Shown one piece after another: positions 24,578-33,636 of a stretch of 54,487 bases of DNA; within the stretch, counting starts at the first letter, position 1; each line of letters opens with the position of its first letter. The DNA is from Arsukibacterium sp. UBA3155. Its GTDB lineage: Bacteria; Pseudomonadota; Gammaproteobacteria; Enterobacterales; Alteromonadaceae. The notes beneath the pieces are model-generated. The model was given only the letters and a program-made list of their open reading frames with translations. It did no database searches and was not told the origin of the DNA. The position numbers and the translations under genes are program-made. Where the stretch lies: positions 1-54,487 of the forward strand of contig DEYP01000026.1 in the NCBI GenBank assembly GCA_002364615.1. Reading direction: 5' to 3'.

Positions 24578-25621
24578 TTAACGGTTTAACTGCGCTGCCA
24601 GCCATTGGTGCAGACCTTGCGCCAGTTGTGGTGTCAGCTTACCTTGCACCCCTCTGGCCTCTGCAGGAATATGGGCCAATGGATCTGCCGGATTAAATAA
24701 ATAATGCTGTAACATGCTTTGCCAGGCTGCTCGCTCACCCAAAGGCATATGATTGAACGCCTGTATCGCATGCAATAGCATCGGCAAGGGCAGGGCGCTG
24801 GCAACATAGGCATTGCTCCACCAGTAATTGACCAGCACATTAAAATCACTGAGCGAGGTGACGCTATGCCACCATGGACTTGGGATATAAATGGCATCGC
24901 CTGCATCTAATTCAACCGATAAGCCGGCCTGATAGGCATTAGCGTAAAGCGGATGCGCTTGTAAATCAGGTTGTTGCAAATTAACCATACTTATTGGCTG
25001 GCCAGCAGGGGTGAGATCGAGCGGCCCAATATATAAATTGGCTACCTGCTCTGGCGGGAACAGGGTAAAACGCCGTTTGCCTGCTGCTACCACGGCAATG
25101 TTGCTCGCTTCGTCAAAATGGGCCGGCACGGTTACCCGGGTACCCAACCAGATAAAGGGCTTGGGGCTTGGGTCCAGCAGAGGGTTGTTTAATTCAGGTA
25201 ATAAGGCGCTGAAGTTATCTGCCACCGGGACACACTGCACACAGTAATGCGGGCTGCCGGCAGCGCTACTTTTTAGCATGGTATCAATAGCCGTGTTAAG
25301 CGGTTGCTGACTGGCACTGAAGTTCATGCCATTTATGGCATTGTTGTAGAACAGCCGACCGCTGGTTTGGGCAGGCAGGCTGACCAGCTTTTGTGGCTTA
25401 TTGTTACTTCGCGCCGTCAGATAGGCCGCGGCCTCTGGTAGCGCTTGCTTGGCCGCTTGCACCAGCGGCCAATGCGCTGCAAAACCCCGCAGCACCACCG
25501 GCCGGTAGTGATTGGTCACCTTTTCGGCAAAGTTGGCCGCTGTTACGCCGCTGACTTCGGTCGGCGGCGGTAAATTTTCCAGCGCATATTGCTGAAGACT
25601 GTCCGGTTGGTTAGTGCCCAT
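24578..25621 (-). CDS. cupin/JmjC-like 2-oxoglutarate-dependent oxygenase
   Basis: A 347-aa protein of the cupin_8 (FIH/JmjC) group, which uses Fe(II) and 2-oxoglutarate to hydroxylate protein side chains or small molecules. RPVVLRGFAAHWP near residue 40 opens the typical N-terminal fold. The iron ligands are placed in AHFDEASN (His and Asp) and in SPWWHSVTS (His), and the Lys/Arg for 2OG is probably in KRRFTLFPP. CAGGAA precedes the ATG. It lies 12 bp after ggt and is probably co-transcribed. Substrate unknown. Confidence 0.85.
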   Translation of the reverse strand: MGTNQPDSLQQYALENLPPPTEVSGVTAANFAEKVTNHYRPVVLRGFAAHWPLVQAAKQALPEAAAYLTARSNNKPQKLVSLPAQTSGRLFYNNAINGMNFSASQQPLNTAIDTMLKSSAAGSPHYCVQCVPVADNFSALLPELNNPLLDPSPKPFIWLGTRVTVPAHFDEASNIAVVAAGKRRFTLFPPEQVANLYIGPLDLTPAGQPISMVNLQQPDLQAHPLYANAYQAGLSVELDAGDAIYIPSPWWHSVTSLSDFNVLVNYWWSNAYVASALPLPMLLHAIQAFNHMPLGERAAWQSMLQHYLFNPADPLAHIPAEARGVQGKLTPQLAQGLHQWLAAQLNR

Positions 25622-25633
25622 TTATTTCCTGCG

Positions 25634-27361
25634 TTAGTAACCGGCTGCCTGGCCATCTTTGCGTGACTCTGATGCGCCAATATAGGTGCCGTTTTCGTGA
25701 TCTTTCATAATGGCCTGATAGCCACCATAACCGCCCAAGCCGTAGCGCACCTCGTGGCCTTTTAGCATCAAATCACGCACTGTACTGTAAGGTACACCAC
25801 GTTCTACTTCAATATAACCACCATTGGTCAGATATGTATCCTGGCCGTCGGTAGGTTCGGTATTGCCCAAATGCTGCCAGCGCGCCGCGTCACCGGCTTC
25901 CTGCAGGTTCATACCGTAATCAACCATATTGATCAGAATTTGCACATGCCCCTGTGGTTGCATGGCGCCGCCCATTACGCCGTAGCTGACCAACGGCTTG
26001 CCGTCTTTGGTAATAAAGGCCGGGATAATAGTATTAAACGGTCTTTTGCCGGGTTGGTAAACGTTAGCGTGGTTTTTATCCATCGAGAACAACTGGCCGC
26101 GGTCCTGAAACACAAAGCCAAGACCAGGCACAACCACACCAGAACCCATACCACGGTAGTTGCTTTGAATTAACGACACCATATTGCCGTCTTTATCGGC
26201 AGTGGTCATGTAAATGGTGTCGCCTTCATATAAATGTGGATTACCAGCGTCAACGCGCTTTGCCGCCCGTTCGCCAATCAGTTTCGCCCGTTCGCTGCCA
26301 TACTCTGCAGAGATTAAGCCCTGCAGCGGTGTTTTATGAAAATCCTGATCGGCATAAAACTTAGCGCGGTCTTCAAACGCCAGTTTCTTTGCTTCAACCA
26401 GGGTATGAATACTTTGTGGAGTATTAAACCCCATGGCTTTTAAATCGAAATTTTTCAGAATTTGCAGCATTTGCAAGGCGGCGATGCCCTGGCCGTTTGG
26501 CGGCAGTTCCCACAGGGTATACCCTTTGTAATCAACCCCTACCGGTTCTACCCAGGTAGAACGATGGTTAGCGAAATCGGCAAAGCGCAGATAACCGCCG
26601 TTGGCTCGCATAAAGCGGTCAATTTGTACCGCGATCTCACCGTTATAAAAGGCGTCACGGCCGTCTTTGGCCAGGGCTTTGTAGGTATTGGCCAGCGCCG
26701 GGTTTTTAAAAATCTGGCCTTTAACCGGTGCCTTACCATTAATGGTAAAAGTGCCCTTAAAATCACCCGGCTGCGGGCTGAGTAACGGCACTGACCGGTT
26801 CCAGTAATAGGCGATAAGCTCGGTTACCGGAAAGCCCTGTTCGGCATAGTTTATAGCCGGTTGCAGAATGCTGGCCATCTTTAGTTTGCCGAATTTTTTA
26901 TGTAGCTCAAACCAGCCATCCACCGCACCCGGCACGCTGATTGGCAGCATACCATGTGGTGGTAAGTCGGTGCGGCCAAGCTGTTCCAGCTCATGGGCCA
27001 GCATGTCATAACTTAAACTCAGTGGCGAGCGACCAGAGGCATTTAACCCATGCAGTTTACCCGTTTTAGCATCCCAGACTATGGCATATAAATCACCACC
27101 AATACCATTACCGGTGGGCTCCATTAAACCGAGCGCGGCGTTTGCAGCTATGGCAGCATCAATAGCGTTGCCGCCATTTTTCATGGTGTCCAGGGCAATC
27201 TGGGTAGCCAGCGGGTGGCTGGTGGCGGCCATCGCGTGCTGTGCAATCACTTCTGAGCGGCTTGCGAAGTCATGGCCTGTTACCCTGTCATAAGCGTTGG
27301 CAGCAAGGCTGGCCAGCAAAGTAGCACTGGCCAGCAAGCTAACAGATAGGCGTAATTTCAT
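25634..27361 (-). CDS. ggt: gamma-glutamyltransferase (periplasmic, autoprocessing)
   Basis: This enzyme cleaves gamma-glutamyl bonds of glutathione and related compounds and can transfer the glutamyl group. The start at 27361 gives a clean signal peptide (cleavage after ANA at about 23) and has AAAGGT upstream; a longer start at 27439 would overlap the thioesterase gene. The large-subunit region includes NGGNAIDAAIAANAALGLMEP and GNGIGGD. The nucleophile Thr lies in EGDTIYMTTADKDGNMVS, where the proenzyme cuts itself. The small subunit ends with GGxGGYQAI and the C-terminal YIGASESRKDGQAAGY. Mature length is about 553 aa, normal for the family. Confidence 0.93.
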   Translation of the reverse strand: MKLRLSVSLLASATLLASLAANAYDRVTGHDFASRSEVIAQHAMAATSHPLATQIALDTMKNGGNAIDAAIAANAALGLMEPTGNGIGGDLYAIVWDAKTGKLHGLNASGRSPLSLSYDMLAHELEQLGRTDLPPHGMLPISVPGAVDGWFELHKKFGKLKMASILQPAINYAEQGFPVTELIAYYWNRSVPLLSPQPGDFKGTFTINGKAPVKGQIFKNPALANTYKALAKDGRDAFYNGEIAVQIDRFMRANGGYLRFADFANHRSTWVEPVGVDYKGYTLWELPPNGQGIAALQMLQILKNFDLKAMGFNTPQSIHTLVEAKKLAFEDRAKFYADQDFHKTPLQGLISAEYGSERAKLIGERAAKRVDAGNPHLYEGDTIYMTTADKDGNMVSLIQSNYRGMGSGVVVPGLGFVFQDRGQLFSMDKNHANVYQPGKRPFNTIIPAFITKDGKPLVSYGVMGGAMQPQGHVQILINMVDYGMNLQEAGDAARWQHLGNTEPTDGQDTYLTNGGYIEVERGVPYSTVRDLMLKGHEVRYGLGGYGGYQAIMKDHENGTYIGASESRKDGQAAGY

Positions 27362-27443
27362 AATAGTTACCTTTGTTATAGTTAGTCGCACGCTATCCCC
27401 GGTTGGCATCAATTGCCAGCAGCTTTCGACCAATGACATCTGG

Positions 27444-27848
27444 TTAACGGTCAGCTGGCTCGAACAAATGCTCAGAAAGCGCAGTTTTCTGTTGCGCCGT
27501 TAAGGGGCGGGCTTGCTGCTGCTGATAATCAAACTGTACCATTACCGTGGTGCCGGTGGCGCATTTAATGCCGTTTTGCCACGCTTGCTGATACACATCA
27601 AATGAGCTACCGCCAAGGCGGCTGATAAAGGTACGAATTTCTACTGGCTCACCATACTGAGTTTGGGCATGATAGTCGATAGTGACCCTCGCAATGATTA
27701 ATGGCCATTGTTTCAGATTAAGCTCTGGGGTAAAAATACGAAAAAGCGCCGTACGGGCCCCTTCAAACCACACGGCAAAAACAGTGTTATTAATATGCCC
27801 CAGGGCGTCGGTTTCAGAAAAGCGGGGCTGGACAATTTCACTAAACAT
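27444..27848 (-). CDS. 4-hydroxybenzoyl-CoA thioesterase-family (hotdog) protein
   Basis: A 134-aa single hotdog domain. FSETDALGHINNTVFAVWFE is the classic active-site motif with the catalytic Asp in the ETDALGH context, and YGEPVEIRTFISRLGGSS follows. This group hydrolyses short or medium acyl-CoA. It lies 82 bp upstream of ggt on the same strand and 14 bp from the divergent 2OG-oxygenase gene, so both must be driven from within or near that very short gap or from upstream sequence inside the neighbour. Confidence 0.88.
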   Translation of the reverse strand: MFSEIVQPRFSETDALGHINNTVFAVWFEGARTALFRIFTPELNLKQWPLIIARVTIDYHAQTQYGEPVEIRTFISRLGGSSFDVYQQAWQNGIKCATGTTVMVQFDYQQQQARPLTAQQKTALSEHLFEPADR

Positions 27849-27862
27849 AACCAGGAATTCTC

Positions 27863-28567
27863 ATGACAGATTTTATAGAGGTTTACGATAATGCGTTAAG
27901 CCCGGACTTTTGCCAACAGCTAATCACGCTTTTTGACAATAGCCCGCACGTGGTGGCAGGACGCACTGGCGCCGGGGTAGATACCAGTAAAAAAGTCAGT
28001 ACCGATTTGTATTTAAATCAGCATCCGGAGTATCAGCCGGCTTTACAACACATTGTCGATGTTACCAGCCGTTATGCCGCTGAATACTTTGCCAAGTATC
28101 ATTTTGCCTTAATAGCACCGGTTGGCTTAACCGTAAGCCATCCAAAAACCGGCCAGCCGCTGGCGATTACTCATGAAAACTACGCTGAATTTGGCGCCCC
28201 TAAAGCCAGTGATTTTATGCGAACCTTATACCGGTTGGGTCCGATACAAGCTCAGAAGTACCAGGCAGGCAAGGGCAATTATAATTACTGGCACTGTGAG
28301 GTGTATCCGCAGTTACCTGACAATGAGCCACTGCACCGTACTCTGTTATTTATGTTTTATTTAAATGATGTGGCAGAAGGCGGCCAGACTGAGTTTTACT
28401 ATCAGAATAAAGCCATTAGCCCGAAAACCGGCCGAATGGTTATTGCGCCAGCCTATTTTACCCATACCCACCGCGGCTGCACGCCGGTTTCCAATGATAA
28501 GTACATTTTAACCAGCTGGATTTTATTTAACCGTGCTGAACAGCTATATGGACCACCGCAACGTTGA
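27863..28567 (+). CDS. 2OG-Fe(II) oxygenase (prolyl-4-hydroxylase-like)
   Basis: A 234-aa protein with the double-stranded beta-helix pattern. The likely first iron motif is WHCEVYP near residue 145, giving His-x-Glu where most members have His-x-Asp. The second His is in FTHTHRGCTP near 205 and the 2OG-binding Lys/Arg is probably in KYILTSWILF. LFMFYLNDVAEGGQTEFYY is a strong family core. Substrate unknown. Divergent to the thioesterase with a 14-bp gap. It ends at a bidirectional hairpin. Confidence 0.85.
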   Translation: MTDFIEVYDNALSPDFCQQLITLFDNSPHVVAGRTGAGVDTSKKVSTDLYLNQHPEYQPALQHIVDVTSRYAAEYFAKYHFALIAPVGLTVSHPKTGQPLAITHENYAEFGAPKASDFMRTLYRLGPIQAQKYQAGKGNYNYWHCEVYPQLPDNEPLHRTLLFMFYLNDVAEGGQTEFYYQNKAISPKTGRMVIAPAYFTHTHRGCTPVSNDKYILTSWILFNRAEQLYGPPQR

Positions 28568-28570
28568 CAT

Positions 28571-28602
28571 AAAAAAGCCTCTGCAATGCAGAGGCTTTCA
28601 GT
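28571..28602. terminator. bidirectional intrinsic terminator
   Basis: AAAGCCTCTGC (28574-28584) pairs with GCAGAGGCTTT (28588-28598) around AAT. Six A residues on the left give a T-run for the minus strand, so it best serves the TonB receptor gene; the + strand side has only GCTTT and then C, a weaker end for the oxygenase gene. Confidence 0.85.
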
Positions 28603-28614
28603 TAAACCTTTGGG

Positions 28615-30693
28615 TTAGAAACTATAGCTTACACCCAGTTCGAATGAGCGCTCCGGGCCAACATAAATACCCTGACGCAGGCCAGTGATATAACGTTTAT
28701 CGGTCAGGTTTTTCACTGCGCCAAATAGCTTCACGTTTTCCGCCAGATTATACTGTGCGGTTAAATCCAGCACAGTGTAAGAGGGCATTAAGCCGCCCCA
28801 GATCCCGCCGGCAGCATCAGTAGGAATGGCTTCCAGGTTGGTTGGATCACCAAATTGCTCGCCGCGGTGATGAGCACTTATCGCTGCACTTAACTGCTCA
28901 ATCTGGTAGTTAAGAGCCAGATTGGCAAGAATTTTCGGAGCATACGGCAGACGGTTACCCTGGTTTTCTCCTGATTTGAACTCCGAGGTGGGTACCCAGG
29001 TAGCATTACTGTCGATGCTGAAACCGCCGCCAAGCTGATAGCCCAGTAAAAACTCCATACCAACATGCTCTGTTGCACCGGCATTAGACTGCGATAAATT
29101 CGGGTCGCTGTTACCGGTAACAACCTGATTGCTGAAATCCATGGCAAAGGCCGCCACTTCATAGTTTATGGCGCCCTGTTTTCCGCGCAGGCCCAGTTCA
29201 TAGTTGGTAGAGCGTTCACCGTCCAGCTGCTGATCGGTAAGGCCGTCCAGCGCCACGCCATTTGAGGCAGGTGAGAAAGCCCGGTATACACCACCATATA
29301 GCTGGGCAGCGTCATTCAGGTTGTAAGTGAAGCCGACACCAGGTAAAAACTCGGTATTACTGGTACTGGCTGTCGCATTGTCATCAGATAACACCAGACG
29401 GGTTTGCTCGTACGATTCAATCCGCAGTCCAGGGGTGACGGCCAGCTTTTCACTCAGCTCAATCCGGCTTTGCGCATACGCGGCCACGCTGTCAGCGGAA
29501 TCAATAATATGGCGGTCATTTAAGCCGGTGCGATCGCTACTGCGCACTGCCCGAATACGGGTGTCGTTGGCTTCTTCCTGCATAAAGCGCAGGCCAAATT
29601 CGCTATTCGCCAGCATACCCAGCACATTGTGATCGACGTTTAAGCGGGTTTCGATGCCTACCCGGTCAAAGGAGCGGTTGTTGCCGGTTAGGGCGTCGGT
29701 GTAAACCCAGCGGCCAGCATCGTTAGAGGCTGCGGTATCGACATTGTAACGCCAGTAATCACGGCTCATTTCGCTCCAGTACAGCAAGGTTTTTAAGGTT
29801 GCCTGGTTGGATAGAGTCCATTCGTGGTTAATATCGAACGCGGTACGGTCGGTCAGGAAATAGTCATCGGGTGCCGGGTTATAGTCGGCGCCGGCCTGAT
29901 AATCCGCCAGCAATAAGCCGCGATAAGAAATATTGGCGTCATTTTCATAACGCGACACTTTTATACCCAGCTTTTGATCATTGCTGAAAATAACCCCGGC
30001 CTTAGCCATTACATCGGTCATTTCATAGTCTTTATCCATAAAGCCATCGCTACTGGCGTGAGTAGCCACAATGCCGGCAAAGGCATCGCCTGACGTACTC
30101 TTGCCGCCCGCCTCAACGCTCACTTCCTGCATATTGAAGGAGCCAGCGCGGCCGGTGACTGTTACGCCATCATCCGGTGTTTTGGTCTGATAGTTCACCA
30201 CGCCACCAATGGTAGACGGGCCATAGCGTAAGGACGCAGAGCCCTTTAATACTTCGACTTGCTCTACCCGCTGGATCCGCGGGTTAAAATAACGATCATT
30301 GCCAACAAATAATCCTGGCGCTACCGGCACACCGTCTTCCAGCATTAATGATTTTGATTCGCTGGCAGACAAGCCGCGCATACCAAAATTTGCGACGATG
30401 GCGGTTTCTTCTTCACTTTTAATGTTGATACCAGGAATGCGGCGCAGAATGTCTTCAGTAGATAACGGCTGAATTTGTTCGATTTGCTGGCGATCGATAA
30501 CGACCACAGTACCGGTTTGCTCCAGTAATACCGAATCAGCATTACCTACCACCCGGATAACTTCCAGTGCAGGCATAATTTTCTTTTGCTCAACACTGTT
30601 TTGGGTAACTGGCGCTTGTTGCTGGGCAACGGTGCTTAATGATGCTGACGCCAGTGCAATAGCTAATGATAACCGGGACATTTTAATGCGCAT
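28615..30693 (-). CDS. TonB-dependent outer-membrane receptor (iron/siderophore type)
   Basis: A 692-aa receptor from the ATG at 30693, which has GGAG upstream and yields a clean signal peptide; a longer start at 30732 does not. A TonB box-like LEVIRVVG near residue 45 is followed by the plug domain (ILRRIPGIN, FGMRGLSASESKSLMLEDG) and a beta-barrel ending in YSF, with the C-terminal aromatic for BAM recognition. Gene neighbours give no substrate, but the FecA-like plug and a Fur-like box at 30749-30767 point to ferric-chelate uptake. No TonB or ABC genes are adjacent. Confidence 0.9.
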   Translation of the reverse strand: MRIKMSRLSLAIALASASLSTVAQQQAPVTQNSVEQKKIMPALEVIRVVGNADSVLLEQTGTVVVIDRQQIEQIQPLSTEDILRRIPGINIKSEEETAIVANFGMRGLSASESKSLMLEDGVPVAPGLFVGNDRYFNPRIQRVEQVEVLKGSASLRYGPSTIGGVVNYQTKTPDDGVTVTGRAGSFNMQEVSVEAGGKSTSGDAFAGIVATHASSDGFMDKDYEMTDVMAKAGVIFSNDQKLGIKVSRYENDANISYRGLLLADYQAGADYNPAPDDYFLTDRTAFDINHEWTLSNQATLKTLLYWSEMSRDYWRYNVDTAASNDAGRWVYTDALTGNNRSFDRVGIETRLNVDHNVLGMLANSEFGLRFMQEEANDTRIRAVRSSDRTGLNDRHIIDSADSVAAYAQSRIELSEKLAVTPGLRIESYEQTRLVLSDDNATASTSNTEFLPGVGFTYNLNDAAQLYGGVYRAFSPASNGVALDGLTDQQLDGERSTNYELGLRGKQGAINYEVAAFAMDFSNQVVTGNSDPNLSQSNAGATEHVGMEFLLGYQLGGGFSIDSNATWVPTSEFKSGENQGNRLPYAPKILANLALNYQIEQLSAAISAHHRGEQFGDPTNLEAIPTDAAGGIWGGLMPSYTVLDLTAQYNLAENVKLFGAVKNLTDKRYITGLRQGIYVGPERSFELGVSYSF

Positions 30694-30748
30694 AACCACT
30701 CCATTGAAAACTGAGAATTGAAAACGGCGCAATTAAAACACATATAAT

Positions 30749-30767
30749 AATGCGAATCAATCTCATT
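30749..30767. promoter_or_regulatory. Fur-like box upstream of the TonB receptor
   Basis: AATGCGAATCAATCTCATT resembles gammaproteobacterial Fur boxes, with imperfect inverted symmetry around the central C (5 of 7 in the inner arms). It lies 56 bp upstream of the receptor start codon, where Fe-Fur would block transcription. Confidence 0.7.
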
Positions 30768-30811
30768 TATCTTGCGGTTAGGTTATTTTCCTGGTTAATC
30801 TCCTGCAACAG

Positions 30812-31276
30812 CTACTGCGGTTGTGGTAACCGTTTAATCATTTTTAAATGCGGAATATCATCTTCCAGATAGGGTTCACTGGCGCTTTCAAAGCCCGATT
30901 CCTGGTAAAACTGCTGTAAGTAGCACTGAGCAGAGATATGAATATCCATATCCGGCCAGTATTGCTTTGTCACTTCCAGGGTTTTGTCCATTAACACCCG
31001 ACCCAGACCAAGCCTGCGTGCCGTTTGTGACACACACACCCGGCCAATACCAGGAAAGCCCGCAAAACTGACGTCCGGAGCCAGTACCCGTGAGTAGGCG
31101 ATAACTTTGTCACCCTTCTTTAAAATAATATGGCGGGTTTGCGGGTGCAGATCCTTATCATCCAGTTCCGGATAAGGGCAATTTTGTTCTACCACGAATA
31201 CATCCACCCGCAACTGCAACATAGAGTACAGTGTTAAGGTGTCCAGATCGGCAAAAGTCTGTACTTGCCATTGCAT
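30812..31276 (-). CDS. elaA: ElaA-like GNAT acetyltransferase
   Basis: A 154-aa single-domain GNAT enzyme. The start region LRVDVFVVEQNCPYPELDDKD is highly characteristic of ElaA, and IGRVCVSQTARRLGLGRVLM holds the acetyl-CoA pyrophosphate loop (R/Q-x-x-G-x-G/A form). The C terminus includes FYQESGFE and YLEDDIPHLKM, typical of the group. The acceptor is unknown. A weak AAGGG lies 10 bases upstream of the start. It is a single gene between the receptor and the PhoX gene. Confidence 0.9.
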   Translation of the reverse strand: MQWQVQTFADLDTLTLYSMLQLRVDVFVVEQNCPYPELDDKDLHPQTRHIILKKGDKVIAYSRVLAPDVSFAGFPGIGRVCVSQTARRLGLGRVLMDKTLEVTKQYWPDMDIHISAQCYLQQFYQESGFESASEPYLEDDIPHLKMIKRLPQPQ

Positions 31277-31409
31277 ACACTAAGTTCCCTTATTTACTGC
31301 GCTAACGCATTGTTAAAGAACTATATCAGAGGCCACCCTTGCTACGCCAGTAGCCTACGGCAAACAACATGGCCGGAGACTAAGTAATTATCACAAAAAT
31401 GCTATTTTA

Positions 31410-31427
31410 CTGTAACGGTTTTGCCAT
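31410..31427 (+). promoter_or_regulatory. possible Pho box upstream of phoX
   Basis: CTGTAAC (31410-31416), four bases, then TTGCCAT (31421-31427) follow the 7-4-7 layout of the PhoB consensus CTGTCAT-N4-CTGTCAT with 5 of 7 matches in each half. The match is modest; the reason to record it is the phosphatase gene 70 bp downstream. Confidence 0.35.
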
Positions 31428-31451
31428 TTTCTGCCGGTTAAATAGAGCGGC

Positions 31452-31480
31452 CTAATCATCCGTACTAATCATCCGTACTA
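31452..31480. repeat. 13-bp tandem repeat, two full copies and a stub
   Basis: CTAATCATCCGTA occurs twice in direct succession (31452-31464, 31465-31477) and is followed by CTA of a third. It lies in the 5' untranslated region just before the phoX ribosome site. Copy number could vary by slippage and alter leader length. Confidence 0.8.
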
Positions 31481-31496
31481 AGCCGGAGCAATAATA

Positions 31497-33527
31497 ATGA
31501 CCGCCAGTAAAAGCAACCAGAATGAAATGTCCATCAGTATCGATAATTCGGGTGTCGACCCGCAAACCAATTTTTCGTTAAACCCTACCTTTGCCGCGAT
31601 AGCCGATAGCCGAATGGCCCGGCGTAACTTTATCAAAGGCAGCATGGGTGCTGCGATGGCAGCTTTTCTTGGCGGCACGCTCGCTGGCTGCAGCAGCAGT
31701 GACGATGAAACTTCAACGGTAACACCAACGGTTCCCCCCGTTGCCACTGCTCCGCTTTTAGGGTTTGCTGCTATTGCTACAAACAGAGCCGATACCATAA
31801 CCGTGCCAGCGGGATACACGGCCAGAACCTTCCTGCCGTGGGGTACCCCGCTTAGTGGCAGTTACCCCGCCTATCTGGCCGATGGCAGCAACACAGGTAG
31901 CGAGCAGGAGCAACAGGTTGGCATGCACCACGACGGCATGCATTTTTTTCCTATCGACAGCAGGACCAGTGCTTCGAGCTCAGAAGAAGGCCTGCTGGTG
32001 TTTAACCACGAATATATCGATAATAACCTGATCCACACCAACGGTATTACCACGGTGCCGCGGCTGGCTGACGAAGTGCGAAAAGAAGTCGCAGCTCATG
32101 GTGTTACGGTGGCCCATATCCAAAAACAAGCCGATGGCAGTTGGGCGCTGGTCAATAACAGCCCTTTTAATCGCCGGATTACTGGCGCCACGCCAATGGA
32201 GCTGGCAGGGCCGGTGCGCGGCAGCGCGAAAGTGGTCACTAAATACAGCCCGGATGGCCATCGCACCCGCGGCACCTTAAACAACTGCGGTAACGGCTAC
32301 ACACCCTGGGGCACTTATTTAACCTGCGAAGAAAACTGGGCGGGTTATTTTGTCAACACCGATGCCGAGCAACCACGTGAACACCGGCGCTACGGCGTAC
32401 CGGCAAGTAATGGCCGATACTTATGGGAAACCGCCACCCCTGCCGCAGACCAGTATCAACGCTTTAACGCCAGTACCCTGGCGGCAGATGCCAGTGCGGA
32501 TTATCGTAACGAACCAAACACCTTTGGCTGGATTGTCGAAATTGACCCGTTTAACCCCGATAGCGTGCCGCAAAAACGTACTGCACTGGGACGCTTTGGT
32601 CACGAAGGCATTATTTTCGGTAAGCTGGAAGAGGGAAAACCGTTGGTGTTTTATTCCGGTGATGATTCACGTTTTGAATATATTTATAAATTTGTCTCGT
32701 CAGCCCCTTATTTTCAGAACACGGCCGGTGGCCATTTACTGAACGAAGGTACCTTGTACGTTGCGCGCTTTAACGATGATGGTAGCGGTGAATGGTTGCC
32801 GCTGGACCTTAATAACCCCGATTTTGCTGCGAAAGCTGCTACTGCAGGGGTGGTTTTTGCTGATCAGGCTGATGTAATGATTAATACCAGATTAGCGGCT
32901 GATATTGCCGGCGCCACCAAGATGGACCGGCCGGAATGGGGCGCAGTGCATCCTGAAACCGGTGAAGTGTATTTTACCCTGACCAACAATACCGCACGCA
33001 CCGAGCAACAAATCGATGCGGCTAACCCTCGTGCGGCAAACGCCGCCGGCCATATTATTCGCTGGCAGGAGCGCAACACCCAGGAAGCCACGGCCTTTGA
33101 CTGGGATATTTTTCTGCTGGCGGGTGATGTCGGTACCGCAACACCTGACAGTGAGCTGACCTTAACCGCAGACAACCACCTGGCCAGCCCAGATGGGTTA
33201 TGGTTTGATAAAAACGGCTTGCTCTGGATCCAGACCGATATGAGTGGCAGTCAGCAAGGTGAGGGCCCGTTTGGTAACAACCAAATGTTGGTGGCCGATC
33301 CGGTTACCCGCCAGATAAAACGGTTTTTAGTGGGGCCAACCGATTGTGAAGTCACCGGTATTAGCGCCACCCCGGATATGAAAACGCTGTTTGTGAATAT
33401 TCAGCACCCGGGCGATCGCTCAGCACCCGATAATTTTACCAGCAACTGGCCAGATGGCGGCACTAGCCGGCCACGCTCGGCTACCGTTATTATCACCAAG
33501 GACGACGGTGGTGTAATTGGCAGTTAA
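31497..33527 (+). CDS. phoX: PhoX-family phosphatase (DUF839), Tat-exported
   Basis: A 676-aa protein of the PhoX family, calcium/iron-dependent phosphatases acting on organic phosphate esters outside the cytoplasm. The Tat motif is ARRNFIKG (RR at 42-43), followed by a hydrophobic stretch and a lipobox-like LAGC (about 61-64), so it may be a Tat lipoprotein. Family blocks include CEENWAGYF, GRFGHEGI, FYSGDDSRFEYIYKFVS and DGLWFDKNGLLWIQTD. The Cys in TPWGTYLTCEENW and the Glu residues following are part of the conserved metal site in this family. The N-region before RR is unusually long, and a later start is possible. Confidence 0.88.
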   Translation: MTASKSNQNEMSISIDNSGVDPQTNFSLNPTFAAIADSRMARRNFIKGSMGAAMAAFLGGTLAGCSSSDDETSTVTPTVPPVATAPLLGFAAIATNRADTITVPAGYTARTFLPWGTPLSGSYPAYLADGSNTGSEQEQQVGMHHDGMHFFPIDSRTSASSSEEGLLVFNHEYIDNNLIHTNGITTVPRLADEVRKEVAAHGVTVAHIQKQADGSWALVNNSPFNRRITGATPMELAGPVRGSAKVVTKYSPDGHRTRGTLNNCGNGYTPWGTYLTCEENWAGYFVNTDAEQPREHRRYGVPASNGRYLWETATPAADQYQRFNASTLAADASADYRNEPNTFGWIVEIDPFNPDSVPQKRTALGRFGHEGIIFGKLEEGKPLVFYSGDDSRFEYIYKFVSSAPYFQNTAGGHLLNEGTLYVARFNDDGSGEWLPLDLNNPDFAAKAATAGVVFADQADVMINTRLAADIAGATKMDRPEWGAVHPETGEVYFTLTNNTARTEQQIDAANPRAANAAGHIIRWQERNTQEATAFDWDIFLLAGDVGTATPDSELTLTADNHLASPDGLWFDKNGLLWIQTDMSGSQQGEGPFGNNQMLVADPVTRQIKRFLVGPTDCEVTGISATPDMKTLFVNIQHPGDRSAPDNFTSNWPDGGTSRPRSATVIITKDDGGVIGS

Positions 33528-33548
33528 TTAGCCGGGCGCACAGTAAAA

Positions 33549-33581
33549 AGCCGGTAGTTTACACTGCCGGCTGTTGTATTT
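33549..33581 (+). terminator. terminator hairpin after phoX
   Basis: AGCCGGTAG (33549-33557) and CTGCCGGCT (33564-33572) pair with one wobble around TTTACA, followed by GTTGTATTT. It sits between convergent genes and may act on both strands, the minus side being preceded by a run of A. Confidence 0.7.
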
Positions 33582-33636
33582 GCTGGTTGAACATGTTCAC
33601 CAGCACTGTCGATAACCTTTTAGCAGCCGGATTTAC

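Noticed and set aside
27362-27439. Longer start for ggt
   Set aside because: It adds a polar stretch in front of a complete signal peptide and would nearly touch the preceding gene; AAAGGT supports the start at 27361.
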